From positions 1 to 28,421 of the IMG/VR virus record IMGVR_UViG_3300009285_001633: a stretch of 28,421 nt of DNA. One strand, written 5' to 3'. The DNA is from a virus. A program made the position numbers and the translations under genes. The notes beneath the pieces were generated by a model. It was not told the DNA's origin. It saw nothing but the letters and a program-made list of their open reading frames with translations, and made no database searches. Below are positions 1 to 8,298 of this stretch, one piece after another; the stretch's first letter is position 1, and each line of letters starts with the position of its first letter.

Positions 1-362
1 TACCCCGCCCCTTTTGCTCTAATTATAAAATCTTTATTAGCTTCCCCGCTTACTACTTCAAAAACAGGCGCAGCCATAGTACTTGAAGCAGTTGTCATCT
101 GAAAAGATGAGATATTATCAGCTACGTTAATGAACGCTAACATATCAGTAAATGTAGAGGTAGCATTATCCTCTAAAACCCTAATAACTTTGTCATTGGC
201 AAACTCCAAAATATCCGCTCGCTCGGTAAAAGAACCCGATGAATTATAGACAGGAAAAGCACCAGCACCTTGGATTTTATAGGCAAAGTATCCTATACCT
301 GATAATACCGCTATAATACTCAACGAAAGACCAATTATAATTTTTCTCATATATTTGCTCAT
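1..362 (-). CDS. Partial secreted/anchored tail-region protein, cut by the left edge
   Basis: The reading frame is open from an ATG at 362 to the window edge, so at least 120 residues are present and the C-terminus is missing. A second in-frame ATG at 350 (MRKIIIGLSL) is an equally good start. Residues 5-27 form a basic start followed by a hydrophobic stretch (about IIIGLSLSIIAVLSGIGYFAY), which fits a signal anchor or signal peptide. The rest is Ser/Thr/Ala-rich and probably beta-rich. It lies 16 bases downstream of the next gene on the same strand and belongs to the block of secreted-looking proteins at the end of the structural operon. No family is recognised. A tail fibre, a surface adhesin or a host-modifying protein are all possible. 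Confidence 0.7.
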   Translation of the reverse strand, partial: MSKYMRKIIIGLSLSIIAVLSGIGYFAYKIQGAGAFPVYNSSGSFTERADILEFANDKVIRVLEDNATSTFTDMLAFINVADNISSFQMTTASSTMAAPVFEVVSGEANKDFIIRAKGAG

Positions 363-378
363 AATTTCTATTAGTTAT

Positions 379-1251
379 TTAGTTATCCATATAAGGCGTT
401 TGCATAATCCACGAAGCTTTGGCAGTCCAATACTGATAACAAACCTGATCACCACTTCCCAGTGTAATATTCACATTTCCTTGATTTTTAACACCACTGC
501 TAGCTAACACATCGTCATCTTGAATTGTGATAGTGTTTGCGTCGCTATTACCTAACAAACAAAGTTTCTGTCCATTTGCACCAGTAGGAATATTGGGAGT
601 GGCGGTAATGGTAACTGCCCCACCTGAACCTTGAATTAACAAGTTAGAATAGTTATTTATATCAGTAGAAGAAATACCTGTTACTGTGATATTTCTTGCC
701 GAACCTGGAGGTGTTTGAACCATTCTATAAATTATCAAAGAATTACCGAGAGTATCGGTCATTGTTAAACTTCCGTTTATGTTCGTACTTCCATTTACTC
801 TAAAAGTCCCTGTTACAGTCATAGCGCCAGTTCCATTGTTCCAAATAAGATTTGAACTACCACTTAACAATCCTCCAACACCAGCGTAAAGTATTTGGTT
901 TTGAGTTAATGCGGTATCGGTGATTGAGCCTGCTACAACGGAAGTTGAAGAGGCGAGAGCGGTGATGGTGGATGTTACCGAATTAAGATTTAAAAAATAA
1001 CCATTGGCTATGGGATTACTGGCTGTGCCAGCTGATCCAACAGTAATGGATGTAGAAGTTGATAATAAAACACGTCCTAAATTATCAACGGCTAATGCTG
1101 TGCCACTTTTATCTGTCAAAGTGACAGGAGTAGCATCGTACTTTCCCGGCATGCCATATTGAGCAGGCGATGCGTAAACTATTCCTAAGCCGGCACCGAC
1201 CACAAACAGCCCGACAATCCCTCCACAAAATAACCAAAAGAGTTTCTTCAT
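379..1251 (-). CDS. Secreted-looking tail-fibre-type protein (290 aa)
   Basis: The start chosen is the ATG at 1251 (MKKLFWLF); the frame also runs up to a TTG at 1263, but that would overlap the stop of the upstream gene. Residues 1-28 have two lysines and a hydrophobic run ending near VYAS, like a signal peptide or anchor. The remainder is Ser/Thr/Gly/Ala-rich, with a stretch near 130-150 (IWNNGTGAMTVTGTFRVNG) typical of phage fibre shafts and of repetitive bacterial surface proteins. The C-terminal 110 residues look like a compact beta domain. Residues 33-70 resemble most of the neighbouring 82-aa protein (1253-1501), so the two share a duplicated domain. It probably acts in virion attachment or at the cell surface; which one cannot be told from sequence. 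Confidence 0.8.
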   Translation of the reverse strand: MKKLFWLFCGGIVGLFVVGAGLGIVYASPAQYGMPGKYDATPVTLTDKSGTALAVDNLGRVLLSTSTSITVGSAGTASNPIANGYFLNLNSVTSTITALASSTSVVAGSITDTALTQNQILYAGVGGLLSGSSNLIWNNGTGAMTVTGTFRVNGSTNINGSLTMTDTLGNSLIIYRMVQTPPGSARNITVTGISSTDINNYSNLLIQGSGGAVTITATPNIPTGANGQKLCLLGNSDANTITIQDDDVLASSGVKNQGNVNITLGSGDQVCYQYWTAKASWIMQTPYMDN

Positions 1252-1252
1252 A

Positions 1253-1501
1253 TTATTGACCAATTATATTAATAGTTGTTGATGGTGAAATGACTAAATT
1301 TCCGACATTATCTGTTGATAGTGCCGACCCTGTGCCATCACTAACAACAGTTGAAGTAACTTCATATCGACCTATATTACCATAAATCATATTCGCGCCA
1401 AGTGTAACTTTTTTACTACCTTGATAAGATCCAACACTATACGAAATACCAACTAATAACATTGCTGATAAAACGATAACTACGAGTTTTTGTTTATTCA
1501 T
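1253..1501 (-). CDS. Small secreted/anchored protein with a domain shared with its neighbour (82 aa)
   Basis: ATG at 1501; stop TAA at 1253-1255, with the next gene starting one base later at 1251. Residues 1-25 are a basic start plus a hydrophobic run (LVVIVLSAMLLVGISYSVG), a signal peptide or anchor. Residues 38-80 match residues 33-70 of the 290-aa protein downstream: Y-G..G.Y-[DE]-.T.-[TV]...G-[ST]-A-L-[AS].DN-[LV]-G-[RN]-[LV]-[LV]..S-T. It is therefore a short paralogue containing only the signal and the shared domain. The family is not recognised. No Shine-Dalgarno sequence is visible before the ATG, as for most genes of this operon. Confidence 0.75.
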   Translation of the reverse strand: MNKQKLVVIVLSAMLLVGISYSVGSYQGSKKVTLGANMIYGNIGRYEVTSTVVSDGTGSALSTDNVGNLVISPSTTINIIGQ

Positions 1502-1561
1502 ATTTAATTAGGTTAATTTTCTCTGTTAATCGCTCCAAAGATGAAGCGATTTGAGAGGAAG

Positions 1562-3685
1562 TTAAAAAAACCAATAATTCCTAAACCAATTTCCGAAACC
1601 TCCGTGTCCTGCGCCACCTCCACCTGAACTATCGTGAAGATCATACACCCCAGCACCACAACTCGAATAAGTGGAAACACCTGCCGCCGAACCTGCCGCA
1701 GCATTAGTAGCCCCACCAGCTCCACCAGCCGCTGCCGAACAAGAATCACAATTATTTCCAGATAAACCACCAGCCGCACCGCCAGTACCACCAGCGCCCA
1801 AATAACTGCCACCACCAATTAAGCCAACAGCACCACCATCTTGAACTGCTGTCGCACTCGCACAAAAACCAGCTCCGCCTGTTCCACCTTTCCCACCTGC
1901 ATAAGCTATTATTCCTGAATTTGCAGTTAAACGATTGTAAAGCCCAAGAAAAGAACCGCCGCCGCCACCAGCTTCACCGCCAGAAGAGTGGACGGATTCA
2001 GACGCGTTAACTCCATTACTACCATTTTTGCCACCAACGTTAATTGTTCCTGTAAAATTTAACGCGCCAGCACATTCAATTTTTAACGAACCTCCTCCCA
2101 AACTTGAAGATGTCGCATTTGTTCCTTGCCCTCCTGAACCAGTTATTGTTGCCCAACTTCCTTGCCATAGTAATATATCACTTGCGCCATAACGATTAGT
2201 ATTTGTTACGGCCATATTATATGCTTGCGCGTTTTCAAGATAACCATAACCACGAGTTGATGTTGCCGCTCCCATTCCACTTGCGTCAATTGTCCCTGCT
2301 ATCGTGCAATCACCTCTTGATTTCAAAACGATATAAGAACCTGTTGATGAGGGATTTGAGAAAGCTAAACCCGCACCAGAGGAGATATTTATTGAAGTAT
2401 ATTCTTTTACAATTATACTTGCATTACTTAAATTTATTGTTGTAGTATTAGAAGTTATATTTAATACTCCGTCAGAACCATCACCGCCAAACGCTCCACT
2501 CCAACCTCTTAATGTAGATGAAGCATCACTTATCGGCACAGCATTAGCCGTTGGAGTGTCGGTTTCCTGATAAGCGGACGGACTGAATATCCAGCTCGTA
2601 GCTGATGTAGTTCTGCCAACTATCTTTTTATAAGTCCCTGCTGTTGTGGTTGGTTTACCAGCGTCCGAAACATAGACAACACTTCCAGCTGGGGCGAGAG
2701 TGGTATAAACGATTGAGCCGTCAAGTAAGACCTTGACGGTCGCTCCTGCCGCGCCACCTTCGTAAGCCACACCATAGACTTTATTTATAAGAGATGAATC
2801 GTTTGCTAATACTTTATAAATTCTTCCGTCTGTTGAGGAAACATATACAATATCGCCATAAGCGATTGAAGCATCGCCATTGGTTGCTGTAATCCAGTGG
2901 GAGGTCTTATAATCAAGGATTGAGGTTGGATTGACGAATAGACGAGCGCCTGTTGAGCCAGTGGCTGTGCCAGCGATAAACTCGGCGGATGTGGCTTCCT
3001 CTACAATGCCCTTGGTTGTGGTATTAGCTAAAGCGGTTTCAGCGGCTGGGGTAAAGCCGGTCCAAGATGTGCCCTCACGAACATAGAATTGACCATCTGT
3101 TGTTGAGTAAATAATATCACCGGCGACAGCAGTTAAGGCATCGCGCTGAGTATTTGTCATGGACGGAACACGAATAGTGCCGGCAGTTGTTGACACAATA
3201 AAACCACCTTGAACAGTTGTTAAACCAATAATTGTGGTTGTGCCGGTAATAGTTTGTGAAGCACTTGGCGACGAAACAATCGCTGTGCCTGAAATTTTGC
3301 TTGCGCCAATTGCCGCCGATGCGTTAACATTGGCATTTGTAATATTGCCATTAACCAAGGTATAAAGAGTATCAAAATTTGAATTAACATCGCTTGAACG
3401 TATAACAGTATTTGGACTAAAAGTATATGGTTTTGTAACCAATCCGCCAAGCATTGGTGAATTGTTTGTAATTGATTCACCATCAACAGATAATTCATCT
3501 CCTATTTGTAATTTAGTAGGATCTGTTATGTTGTTTTCTTGCGCTACTTTGCGCCAACCACTTCCAAATAATCCCCACAATGTATCACCACTTTTTACAG
3601 TAATTGTATAAGCGGCCGCAACACTTCCAACTAAAAGACACGAAGTAATGAATAACGATAAGATGATTGTTTTAAATATTTTCAT
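1562..3685 (-). CDS. LysM-bearing, glycine-rich tail/surface protein (707 aa)
   Basis: ATG at 3685, stop at 1562. Residues 1-25 are a signal peptide (MKIFKTIILSLF... ending VAAA); ITSC at 13-16 also fits a lipobox, but the hydrophobic run continues past it. Residues 26-68 form a LysM domain (YTITVKSGDTLWGLFG, later LQIGDELSV), which binds peptidoglycan or chitin-like glycans. The middle has a fibre-type motif around 175-210 (TNTQRDALTAVAGDIIYST, FYVREGTSW). The last 200 residues are Gly/Ala/Ser-rich with many GG pairs and several cysteines, as in glycine-rich phage tip proteins. It follows the nozzle gene and a 64-aa protein, the usual place for fibres or tail tips. A cell-wall-binding tail protein is the simplest reading; a secreted host-surface protein is the alternative. 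Confidence 0.85.
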   Translation of the reverse strand: MKIFKTIILSLFITSCLLVGSVAAAYTITVKSGDTLWGLFGSGWRKVAQENNITDPTKLQIGDELSVDGESITNNSPMLGGLVTKPYTFSPNTVIRSSDVNSNFDTLYTLVNGNITNANVNASAAIGASKISGTAIVSSPSASQTITGTTTIIGLTTVQGGFIVSTTAGTIRVPSMTNTQRDALTAVAGDIIYSTTDGQFYVREGTSWTGFTPAAETALANTTTKGIVEEATSAEFIAGTATGSTGARLFVNPTSILDYKTSHWITATNGDASIAYGDIVYVSSTDGRIYKVLANDSSLINKVYGVAYEGGAAGATVKVLLDGSIVYTTLAPAGSVVYVSDAGKPTTTAGTYKKIVGRTTSATSWIFSPSAYQETDTPTANAVPISDASSTLRGWSGAFGGDGSDGVLNITSNTTTINLSNASIIVKEYTSINISSGAGLAFSNPSSTGSYIVLKSRGDCTIAGTIDASGMGAATSTRGYGYLENAQAYNMAVTNTNRYGASDILLWQGSWATITGSGGQGTNATSSSLGGGSLKIECAGALNFTGTINVGGKNGSNGVNASESVHSSGGEAGGGGGSFLGLYNRLTANSGIIAYAGGKGGTGGAGFCASATAVQDGGAVGLIGGGSYLGAGGTGGAAGGLSGNNCDSCSAAAGGAGGATNAAAGSAAGVSTYSSCGAGVYDLHDSSGGGGAGHGGFGNWFRNYWFF

Positions 3686-3688
3686 ATT

Positions 3689-3883
3689 TTAGTTTATTGA
3701 TTCCCAACCTGCTTGGGTGTTTTTAAATATTTTTAATTTGCCATCAAGCGGATTAAACCACATTTTGCCGGATCGTGGATCGCGTGGCGTAGTAGTTTCA
3801 ATAGATATTAAATCAAGTTTCGCGTAAATATTTTCAAACTCTGTATCTATTTTTGTGTCATCATGACTGTGAATTTTGGGCAT
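3689..3883 (-). CDS. Small tail-region protein (64 aa)
   Basis: ATG at 3883; the stop lies 3 bases before the LysM gene start, and the start lies 1 base after the nozzle gene ends, so it is tightly packed in the operon. The sequence is polar with no signal peptide. The part around residues 34-62 (PRDPRSGKMWFNP, then LKIFKNTQAGWESI) resembles the short fibre motif in which a parameter list is followed by GxW, seen in phage tail and fibre proteins. It could be a fibre-linking or tail-completion protein. Function is not established. Confidence 0.7.
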   Translation of the reverse strand: MPKIHSHDDTKIDTEFENIYAKLDLISIETTTPRDPRSGKMWFNPLDGKLKIFKNTQAGWESIN

Positions 3884-3884
3884 A

Positions 3885-5570
3885 TTAATGGTAACGATAA
3901 GGATTATATTCCTGTTCTATTTTAAATATTTCCATTGGTTGATCAGCGACATTGTTAAAAAATTCATATTGCACTGTTCTACCGCGACCGCCCGGCCTAT
4001 GGCGTGAAATAATCCTATCAGATGATGAAAATGTTCCTACGTCCCATAAAGACACATCCCATACCGCGCCTAATTGTAAGTGGTTAACTACGGCAAATGA
4101 CTCAAATCCATATCCATCAAGATTTTTTCTTATCTCTAAATTGCTTTCAACACTTTGCGCCGCGCCCTCATAAAAAAAAGATTGTAATCTTTTGTAAATT
4201 CCTACCGCCCCCTCATCCCATTCTTTTGTTTGAATATCAAATTTAATTGACGATTCTTGGTCGTTGAAAGTGCCATCATAAAGCTGAATAACCTTTGATG
4301 AATCAGACTCACCAAAATATAAATCATTTAATCCATTTGAATTTTTAAATACCCCCATTACATTCGCGTTAAGCCCTTCAAACTTAGTCCATACACCAAG
4401 CGATGTTGGTATATTAGACCAAATTAAATCCATCACCCAAATTACATCCTTAACTGTACTTGTGGAATTTGCGGCGGCCATTAAATAATATTTATCACTG
4501 AATATAAATCCTGAAATTGCGGTAAATAAACTCTTTTTAAAATCATTTATTGCCGGTTTAATTTTACGACTCAATAGGTACTCATTGGATCCATCAAAGG
4601 CATATACACCATCTTGCGCCAAACAAATACTATATCCACCATAAGAACCAATACTATTTTTAGCCATGCAACCATGAGTATTTTCTCTCCACTTAAAGGC
4701 AAAGTCATCTGCTTGATTCCCCACAACTACGCCTGACTTGCTTTTAGAATAAACAACAATATAGTCTCTTGTACGTCCAATCCCAACTAAGTCCTCGCCG
4801 GTATCAATGTAAGCGTAGCCATCCCATTGCTCGCCATTTCCAAGCCCTGACCAATAAACTTTCGTGCCAAGTATTCCCCACAACCTGCCATTATGAACTA
4901 CTTGATTTGTAAACTTTGGTAAATTGGATATATCAGTAGCTGTTGTTGAAATTATCTTAAAACCAGTATCAGTACCATTATTACAAACCACCGCTTTGCT
5001 TTTAGTATGAATAGAATATACAGACGTAGCATCAGGATTGATATCCCAACGGCCATCAACATATAATACTGTCGCGGTATTTTCTAAAATTGTCTTTACT
5101 TGGCCAACGCCAGTGCCGGATGTTATCTTAACAATGTAATCGCGGTAACCATTAACAGTCCAGCTTGCGCCACCATTAGTCAAAGAATAATCGGCGCCAG
5201 CGGTTGCTGTGCCAGTAGTAACCGACGCAACAGTCGCACATTTAATGTCGCTCATTTCCACATACAAATCAGCAGTAAGGCCAGTTTTAATATCAGTATC
5301 CCAATTACCTGTATTATACTCAACAATCTTTGTGCTTATCGCCTTGAATTTATAGGCAGTACCAGAGTCGTTGGTATAATTTCTCAAAGCATAAACAGGA
5401 CTTGTGTTTAAATCAGTACCATATTCAGAGCTTCCATCTCTTTTTTTCAAAGAACCCTTTTTTGTTAAAACAACATTAACAGCTTCCCGAACTTCATTGT
5501 CGGCCAAATCACCAAGAAAATCTTCCAAATTTATTCCGCCATTAAATTGTTTAGCTATTAATAATGACAT
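3885..5570 (-). CDS. Tail nozzle / tail-tube protein, gp10 (P22) or gp12 (T7)-like by position (561 aa)
   Basis: ATG at 5570. The N-terminus (AKQFNGGINLEDFLGDLADNE..., then KKGSLKKRDGSSEYG) matches the opening typical of podovirus propeller-type tail proteins, in which a start describing the positions to be filled is followed by KRxG. Repeated blocks such as VHNGRLWGIL, VYWSGLGNGEQWD, CLAQDGVYAFDGSNEYLLS and DKYYLMAA recur at intervals and look like beta-propeller blades. It follows the adaptor gene by 1 base, as gp10 follows gp4 in P22 and gp12 follows gp11 in T7. It would sit below the adaptor and close the DNA channel. The order and motifs support a tail nozzle role; the exact family needs a profile search. 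Confidence 0.75.
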   Translation of the reverse strand: MSLLIAKQFNGGINLEDFLGDLADNEVREAVNVVLTKKGSLKKRDGSSEYGTDLNTSPVYALRNYTNDSGTAYKFKAISTKIVEYNTGNWDTDIKTGLTADLYVEMSDIKCATVASVTTGTATAGADYSLTNGGASWTVNGYRDYIVKITSGTGVGQVKTILENTATVLYVDGRWDINPDATSVYSIHTKSKAVVCNNGTDTGFKIISTTATDISNLPKFTNQVVHNGRLWGILGTKVYWSGLGNGEQWDGYAYIDTGEDLVGIGRTRDYIVVYSKSKSGVVVGNQADDFAFKWRENTHGCMAKNSIGSYGGYSICLAQDGVYAFDGSNEYLLSRKIKPAINDFKKSLFTAISGFIFSDKYYLMAAANSTSTVKDVIWVMDLIWSNIPTSLGVWTKFEGLNANVMGVFKNSNGLNDLYFGESDSSKVIQLYDGTFNDQESSIKFDIQTKEWDEGAVGIYKRLQSFFYEGAAQSVESNLEIRKNLDGYGFESFAVVNHLQLGAVWDVSLWDVGTFSSSDRIISRHRPGGRGRTVQYEFFNNVADQPMEIFKIEQEYNPYRYH

Positions 5571-5571
5571 A

Positions 5572-6291
5572 TTAACCTATTGGCGTTGAAAAATGGCGCT
5601 CATTGGATTCATCAATATAAACTTGTGTTGTTCGTGGATTATTTTCACCGATAGTTTCAGAATTAATCTCATATGCTTGATCACTATACATCTTCTCTGC
5701 CATGGCAAAATGAATATTCGCCTTGCTCTCTTGCTCGGCTTCAAGCCAACACAAACCAAGAGCATAGCGAACAATTAATGGACGATATGAAGTTTCAATA
5801 TCTCCATCAATTTCATCGCTATAATCATTGTCAGAATCAGAATCAGATAATCTTGATAAAACTTTATCACAATAAATCTCAATAGCATTGGTAACGGAAG
5901 CACTTGGTTTTGGATAAAGTTTCAAAGTTGCTTTCTCAACACTCCAAGCGAATGGATCTCCAGATTCAGACGTTTCAGTGAAAGTTAAAAAATCTTGAAG
6001 TGGATAATAATTTATTGGTTCAGCGGAAGTGCCATCATTATACCTTATCATTTTAATTTTCTTAATTCCTAAACCAGATAAAGAATATTCCTCCTGATTG
6101 ATAACCGAATTAACTCTTACTCGTCCATCGCGCATTACATATCCGGCTTTTCCCCAAAACCACTCACGCGCGTCATTGATTGAATCAATTAGAAGATCAT
6201 CGCTCCATTCGGTATTGTTTTCAGTAACAGTAATATGTAGCTTGCGTTTTAATTCGTATAAATAATCTTGTAGCGAAGTTGTAAAATTCAC
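5572..6291 (-). CDS. Head-tail adaptor, gp4 (P22) / gp11 (T7)-like by position (239 aa)
   Basis: The start is a GTG at 6291; the next in-frame ATG would delete about 50 residues including the conserved-looking N-terminus, so GTG is preferred. Residues 25-45 (TEWSDDLLIDSINDAREWFW) have the W-D-LID-IN-A pattern of phage adaptor proteins. The protein is mainly helical at both ends with a beta-rich centre, and has an acidic linker (DSDSDNDYSDEIDGD) near 150-165. It sits between the small head genes and the nozzle gene, the place of the protein that docks onto the portal and starts the tail in podoviruses. Confidence 0.75.
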   Translation of the reverse strand: MNFTTSLQDYLYELKRKLHITVTENNTEWSDDLLIDSINDAREWFWGKAGYVMRDGRVRVNSVINQEEYSLSGLGIKKIKMIRYNDGTSAEPINYYPLQDFLTFTETSESGDPFAWSVEKATLKLYPKPSASVTNAIEIYCDKVLSRLSDSDSDNDYSDEIDGDIETSYRPLIVRYALGLCWLEAEQESKANIHFAMAEKMYSDQAYEINSETIGENNPRTTQVYIDESNERHFSTPIG

Positions 6292-6459
6292 ATTATAAAA
6301 AATTAAATTTAATTATTTTAGTATGTTTTCTCATATTACATCCCAAACAAAATGTTTAAAACCTAATTTTTGACCCATATATTTAATCATCTAATCGGGG
6401 GATTGGTATGGAAGCCGGGAGGATTAAAAGCCCCACACCTCTCACCCGACCAGAGGATT
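6292..6459 (-). other. Intergenic stretch with a folded RNA element
   Basis: No gene is seen. On the minus strand the transcript can form a long bulged hairpin at 6449-6395: TCGGG pairs with CCCGA and, inside it, GGTGTGG pairs with CCATACC, leaving a GC-rich apical loop. A separate 7-bp hairpin, CAGAGGA/TCCTCTG (6470-6451), covers the stop codon of the upstream gene. Neither is followed by a T-run, so they look like mRNA-stability or translation elements rather than terminators. Confidence 0.5.
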
Positions 6460-6909
6460 TTATTCCTCTGATTGTTTTGATTTTTTGGAACGTTTGCCAA
6501 TTTTTACTTTCTCAATCATTGGGTCAAATTTTGTTTCCGGCATTTTAACAACCGGCGCTATTCCGACTTCGCTATCAAACAAAAGCGCATTTTTAACTTC
6601 TGTAAGATCATTGCGTGTAATAATATTCTGTTCATTTATTCTCCATTTTTCTCGACCATTATCATCGAGCCCTTCAAACTTTTCTTGTAAAAGTTCAAGG
6701 TTTTTCATTCGGCAAATTTTATCTGCCAAATGTTTAGCGATATGATTCGCTAATGGTTCAGGCAATATTTTCTTTTCGCCTGATTTTAATGTTTGTGGCT
6801 TACCACCATACAAACACTCAAAATCCTCAATTGTTGGATTAAATACGCCCTTGACTCGATTTGGATCGTTATCAAAAGGTATTTTTTCCAATGGTGTAAA
6901 TTCCGCCAT
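6460..6909 (-). CDS. Hypothetical structural-operon protein (149 aa)
   Basis: ATG at 6909. It is a soluble, charged protein without signal or membrane segments. The N-terminal part (PFDNDPNRVKGVFNP) reads like an extended arm, the middle is helical, and the C-terminus is strongly basic (VKIGKRSKKSKQ), which could contact DNA or other head proteins. It lies between the decoration-like protein and the adaptor. I do not recognise the family. A minor head protein or an assembly factor would fit its place. Confidence 0.7.
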   Translation of the reverse strand: MAEFTPLEKIPFDNDPNRVKGVFNPTIEDFECLYGGKPQTLKSGEKKILPEPLANHIAKHLADKICRMKNLELLQEKFEGLDDNGREKWRINEQNIITRNDLTEVKNALLFDSEVGIAPVVKMPETKFDPMIEKVKIGKRSKKSKQSEE

Positions 6910-6945
6910 AAGATAAAGTTAATTAATTAATTCCCGGCCTTTGTC

Positions 6946-6969
6946 TTCCTGCCCATAAATGAGCAGGAA
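6946..6969 (-). other. 7-bp hairpin between two head genes
   Basis: In the 72-base gap, TTCCTGC pairs with GCAGGAA, and CAT with ATG continues the stem after one mismatch. No T-run follows on the minus strand (GACAAAGG), so it is not a typical terminator. It may tune relative expression of the decoration-like gene and the next gene. Confidence 0.45.
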
Positions 6970-6981
6970 AGAAAAGCGAAA

Positions 6982-7461
6982 TTAAGTCGCTTGACAGAAT
7001 ACTCTTTCACCAATCAAATAAACATTAACTAATCCGGCGGCGTTTGTCGCGTATGCTTCTTGAGCAATAGCCACAGAGCCAGTTGTCTTTGTAGTAGCAC
7101 CGGATGTGCCGTCAACAATCAAAGCAACTCCAGCATTGATAACTTCCAAGAAGTCATCTTTTGCGACATCCTGTGAAGTACCATCGCACAATACTTCCGC
7201 GTCGCCCTTATATTGCGCCCAAGCCCAACCAGCCGCTGTTAAAGTTTTGGTTGGAAACACAACTAATTGATAAATAGTTGTTGAAGTGGCGGCCGCAGTA
7301 TTTTTTGGATTATATTCCTCATCGCCATCAAACGTTACGAAATATGGTGTTCCGGCAGTGACGGCCGCAGTAAAATACATATAAATGTATTCCTTGTTGC
7401 CTTCAACTCTTTTGGAACCGGCGACACCACCTAAATCGCTTAAAGATCCTTTAAGTGTCAT
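6982..7461 (-). CDS. Capsid decoration-like protein (159 aa)
   Basis: ATG at 7461. It is rich in Ala, Thr, Val and Gly and predicted to be mostly beta. It contains the pattern AxTAGTPYFVTFDG in the first third and DFLEVINAGVALIVDG...GSVAIAQEAYAT in the second, a layout seen in capsid decoration or stabilising proteins (small beta-barrels encoded just after the major capsid gene). It has no signal peptide, unlike its upstream neighbour. A head-decoration role is inferred from sequence style and location. Confidence 0.65.
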   Translation of the reverse strand: MTLKGSLSDLGGVAGSKRVEGNKEYIYMYFTAAVTAGTPYFVTFDGDEEYNPKNTAAATSTTIYQLVVFPTKTLTAAGWAWAQYKGDAEVLCDGTSQDVAKDDFLEVINAGVALIVDGTSGATTKTTGSVAIAQEAYATNAAGLVNVYLIGERVFCQAT

Positions 7462-7472
7462 AAGATTAAAAG

Positions 7473-8033
7473 TTATTGATAATTAAGATACTCAACGCTT
7501 AATACTCCGTTTGTGGTTGTTGCGGCAGTACTCATAGTACCAACGATGTATTGTGTACTCGTACACAAAGTCCCTGTTCCGCTAACAGTACTTGTAGCCA
7601 AATAATTAGCTGAAGAAGTAGAGAACGTAGCGGTTGTAAGTGTAGTTACCAAAGTAGTTGTCGAACTATTAGCAATACCAAGTGACATTGTACCGGTTGT
7701 ATTTGCCGTTGAACTTGCTGTCAGATAAAATCTCGCGCTCTTGATTAACCAATTATTACAAGAGATTGAGGCTGGTAAAGTAGTACCGGAGGCCGTAACC
7801 TTTGAATAAATTTTGGCTGTTTGGTAAGTATCACCAGCCGCGCCAAGAGTAAAACCAACTGCTGGTTGAGTTTCTTCCACTTTATTACCAAGAATTTGAG
7901 CAAGATAATATCCTGTTTTTTCCGCAATTTGTGAATACAAATCGCCGACATCTGCTTTGACAACACTGAAAGATAGCAAGGCCACTCCCAATATAGTCGC
8001 TATAAATAATTTTTTATATGTTTTCTTTTTCAT
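7473..8033 (-). CDS. Secreted-looking protein within the head gene cluster (186 aa)
   Basis: The start chosen is the ATG at 8033 (MKKKTYKKLF); upstream in-frame codons would overlap the previous gene, whose stop is at 8035-8037. Residues 1-27 are a textbook signal peptide: seven basic or polar residues, a hydrophobic core (LFIATILGVALLSFSV) and a VKA cleavage site. The mature part begins DVGDLYSQIAEKTGYYLAQILG and continues as a Ser/Thr/Ala-rich beta-type domain with SSTANTTGTMSLG and SSTTTLVTTL. Such a signal is out of place beside capsid genes and suggests export to the cell surface. The amphipathic start plus Thr-rich body is reminiscent of Patescibacteria surface proteins. Function unknown. 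Confidence 0.75.
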   Translation of the reverse strand: MKKKTYKKLFIATILGVALLSFSVVKADVGDLYSQIAEKTGYYLAQILGNKVEETQPAVGFTLGAAGDTYQTAKIYSKVTASGTTLPASISCNNWLIKSARFYLTASSTANTTGTMSLGIANSSTTTLVTTLTTATFSTSSANYLATSTVSGTGTLCTSTQYIVGTMSTAATTTNGVLSVEYLNYQ

Positions 8034-8034
8034 A

Positions 8035-8292
8035 TTATAGTATTCTATATTTAAAAGTAGCACCTGATTCAGCATCCGACGAAGTAATAGTAAACGAGCC
8101 ATTACTTATTGCTGATATATGCCAACTACCATTAAAAGCAGATGTGTGCATAAAATCCGGTATAAAGCTATTAGCACGCACGTGAGCGTTGGTAATTGTC
8201 TTTGTGTTGCCAGATGTCCAAGTTTCAGAGCTATCTTCCACATCATCATACTTGAATGATGATAGGTAATTAGCATGGTTTCTGTTAGACAT
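8035..8292 (-). CDS. Small hypothetical protein after the capsid gene (85 aa)
   Basis: ATG at 8292. The first third is polar (NYLSSFKYDDVEDSSETWTSG) and the rest looks like a single small beta domain (HISAISNGSFTITSSDAESGATFKYRIL). It starts 50 bases after the major capsid stop, behind a folded spacer, and ends one base before the secreted-looking gene. Possibly a head-fibre or decoration subunit; not recognised. Confidence 0.65.
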   Translation of the reverse strand: MSNRNHANYLSSFKYDDVEDSSETWTSGNTKTITNAHVRANSFIPDFMHTSAFNGSWHISAISNGSFTITSSDAESGATFKYRIL

Positions 8293-8298
8293 AGTTTT

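Noticed and set aside
1513-1818. A minus-strand frame rich in Val and Ile
   Set aside because: It lies in another frame over the glycine-rich end of the 707-aa gene, whose codons produce hydrophobic shadows.
8145-8153. A perfect TTATNCACA box (as TGTGCATAA) in the structural region
   Set aside because: It lies inside a coding sequence with no promoter or repeat context and shows how such boxes occur by chance.
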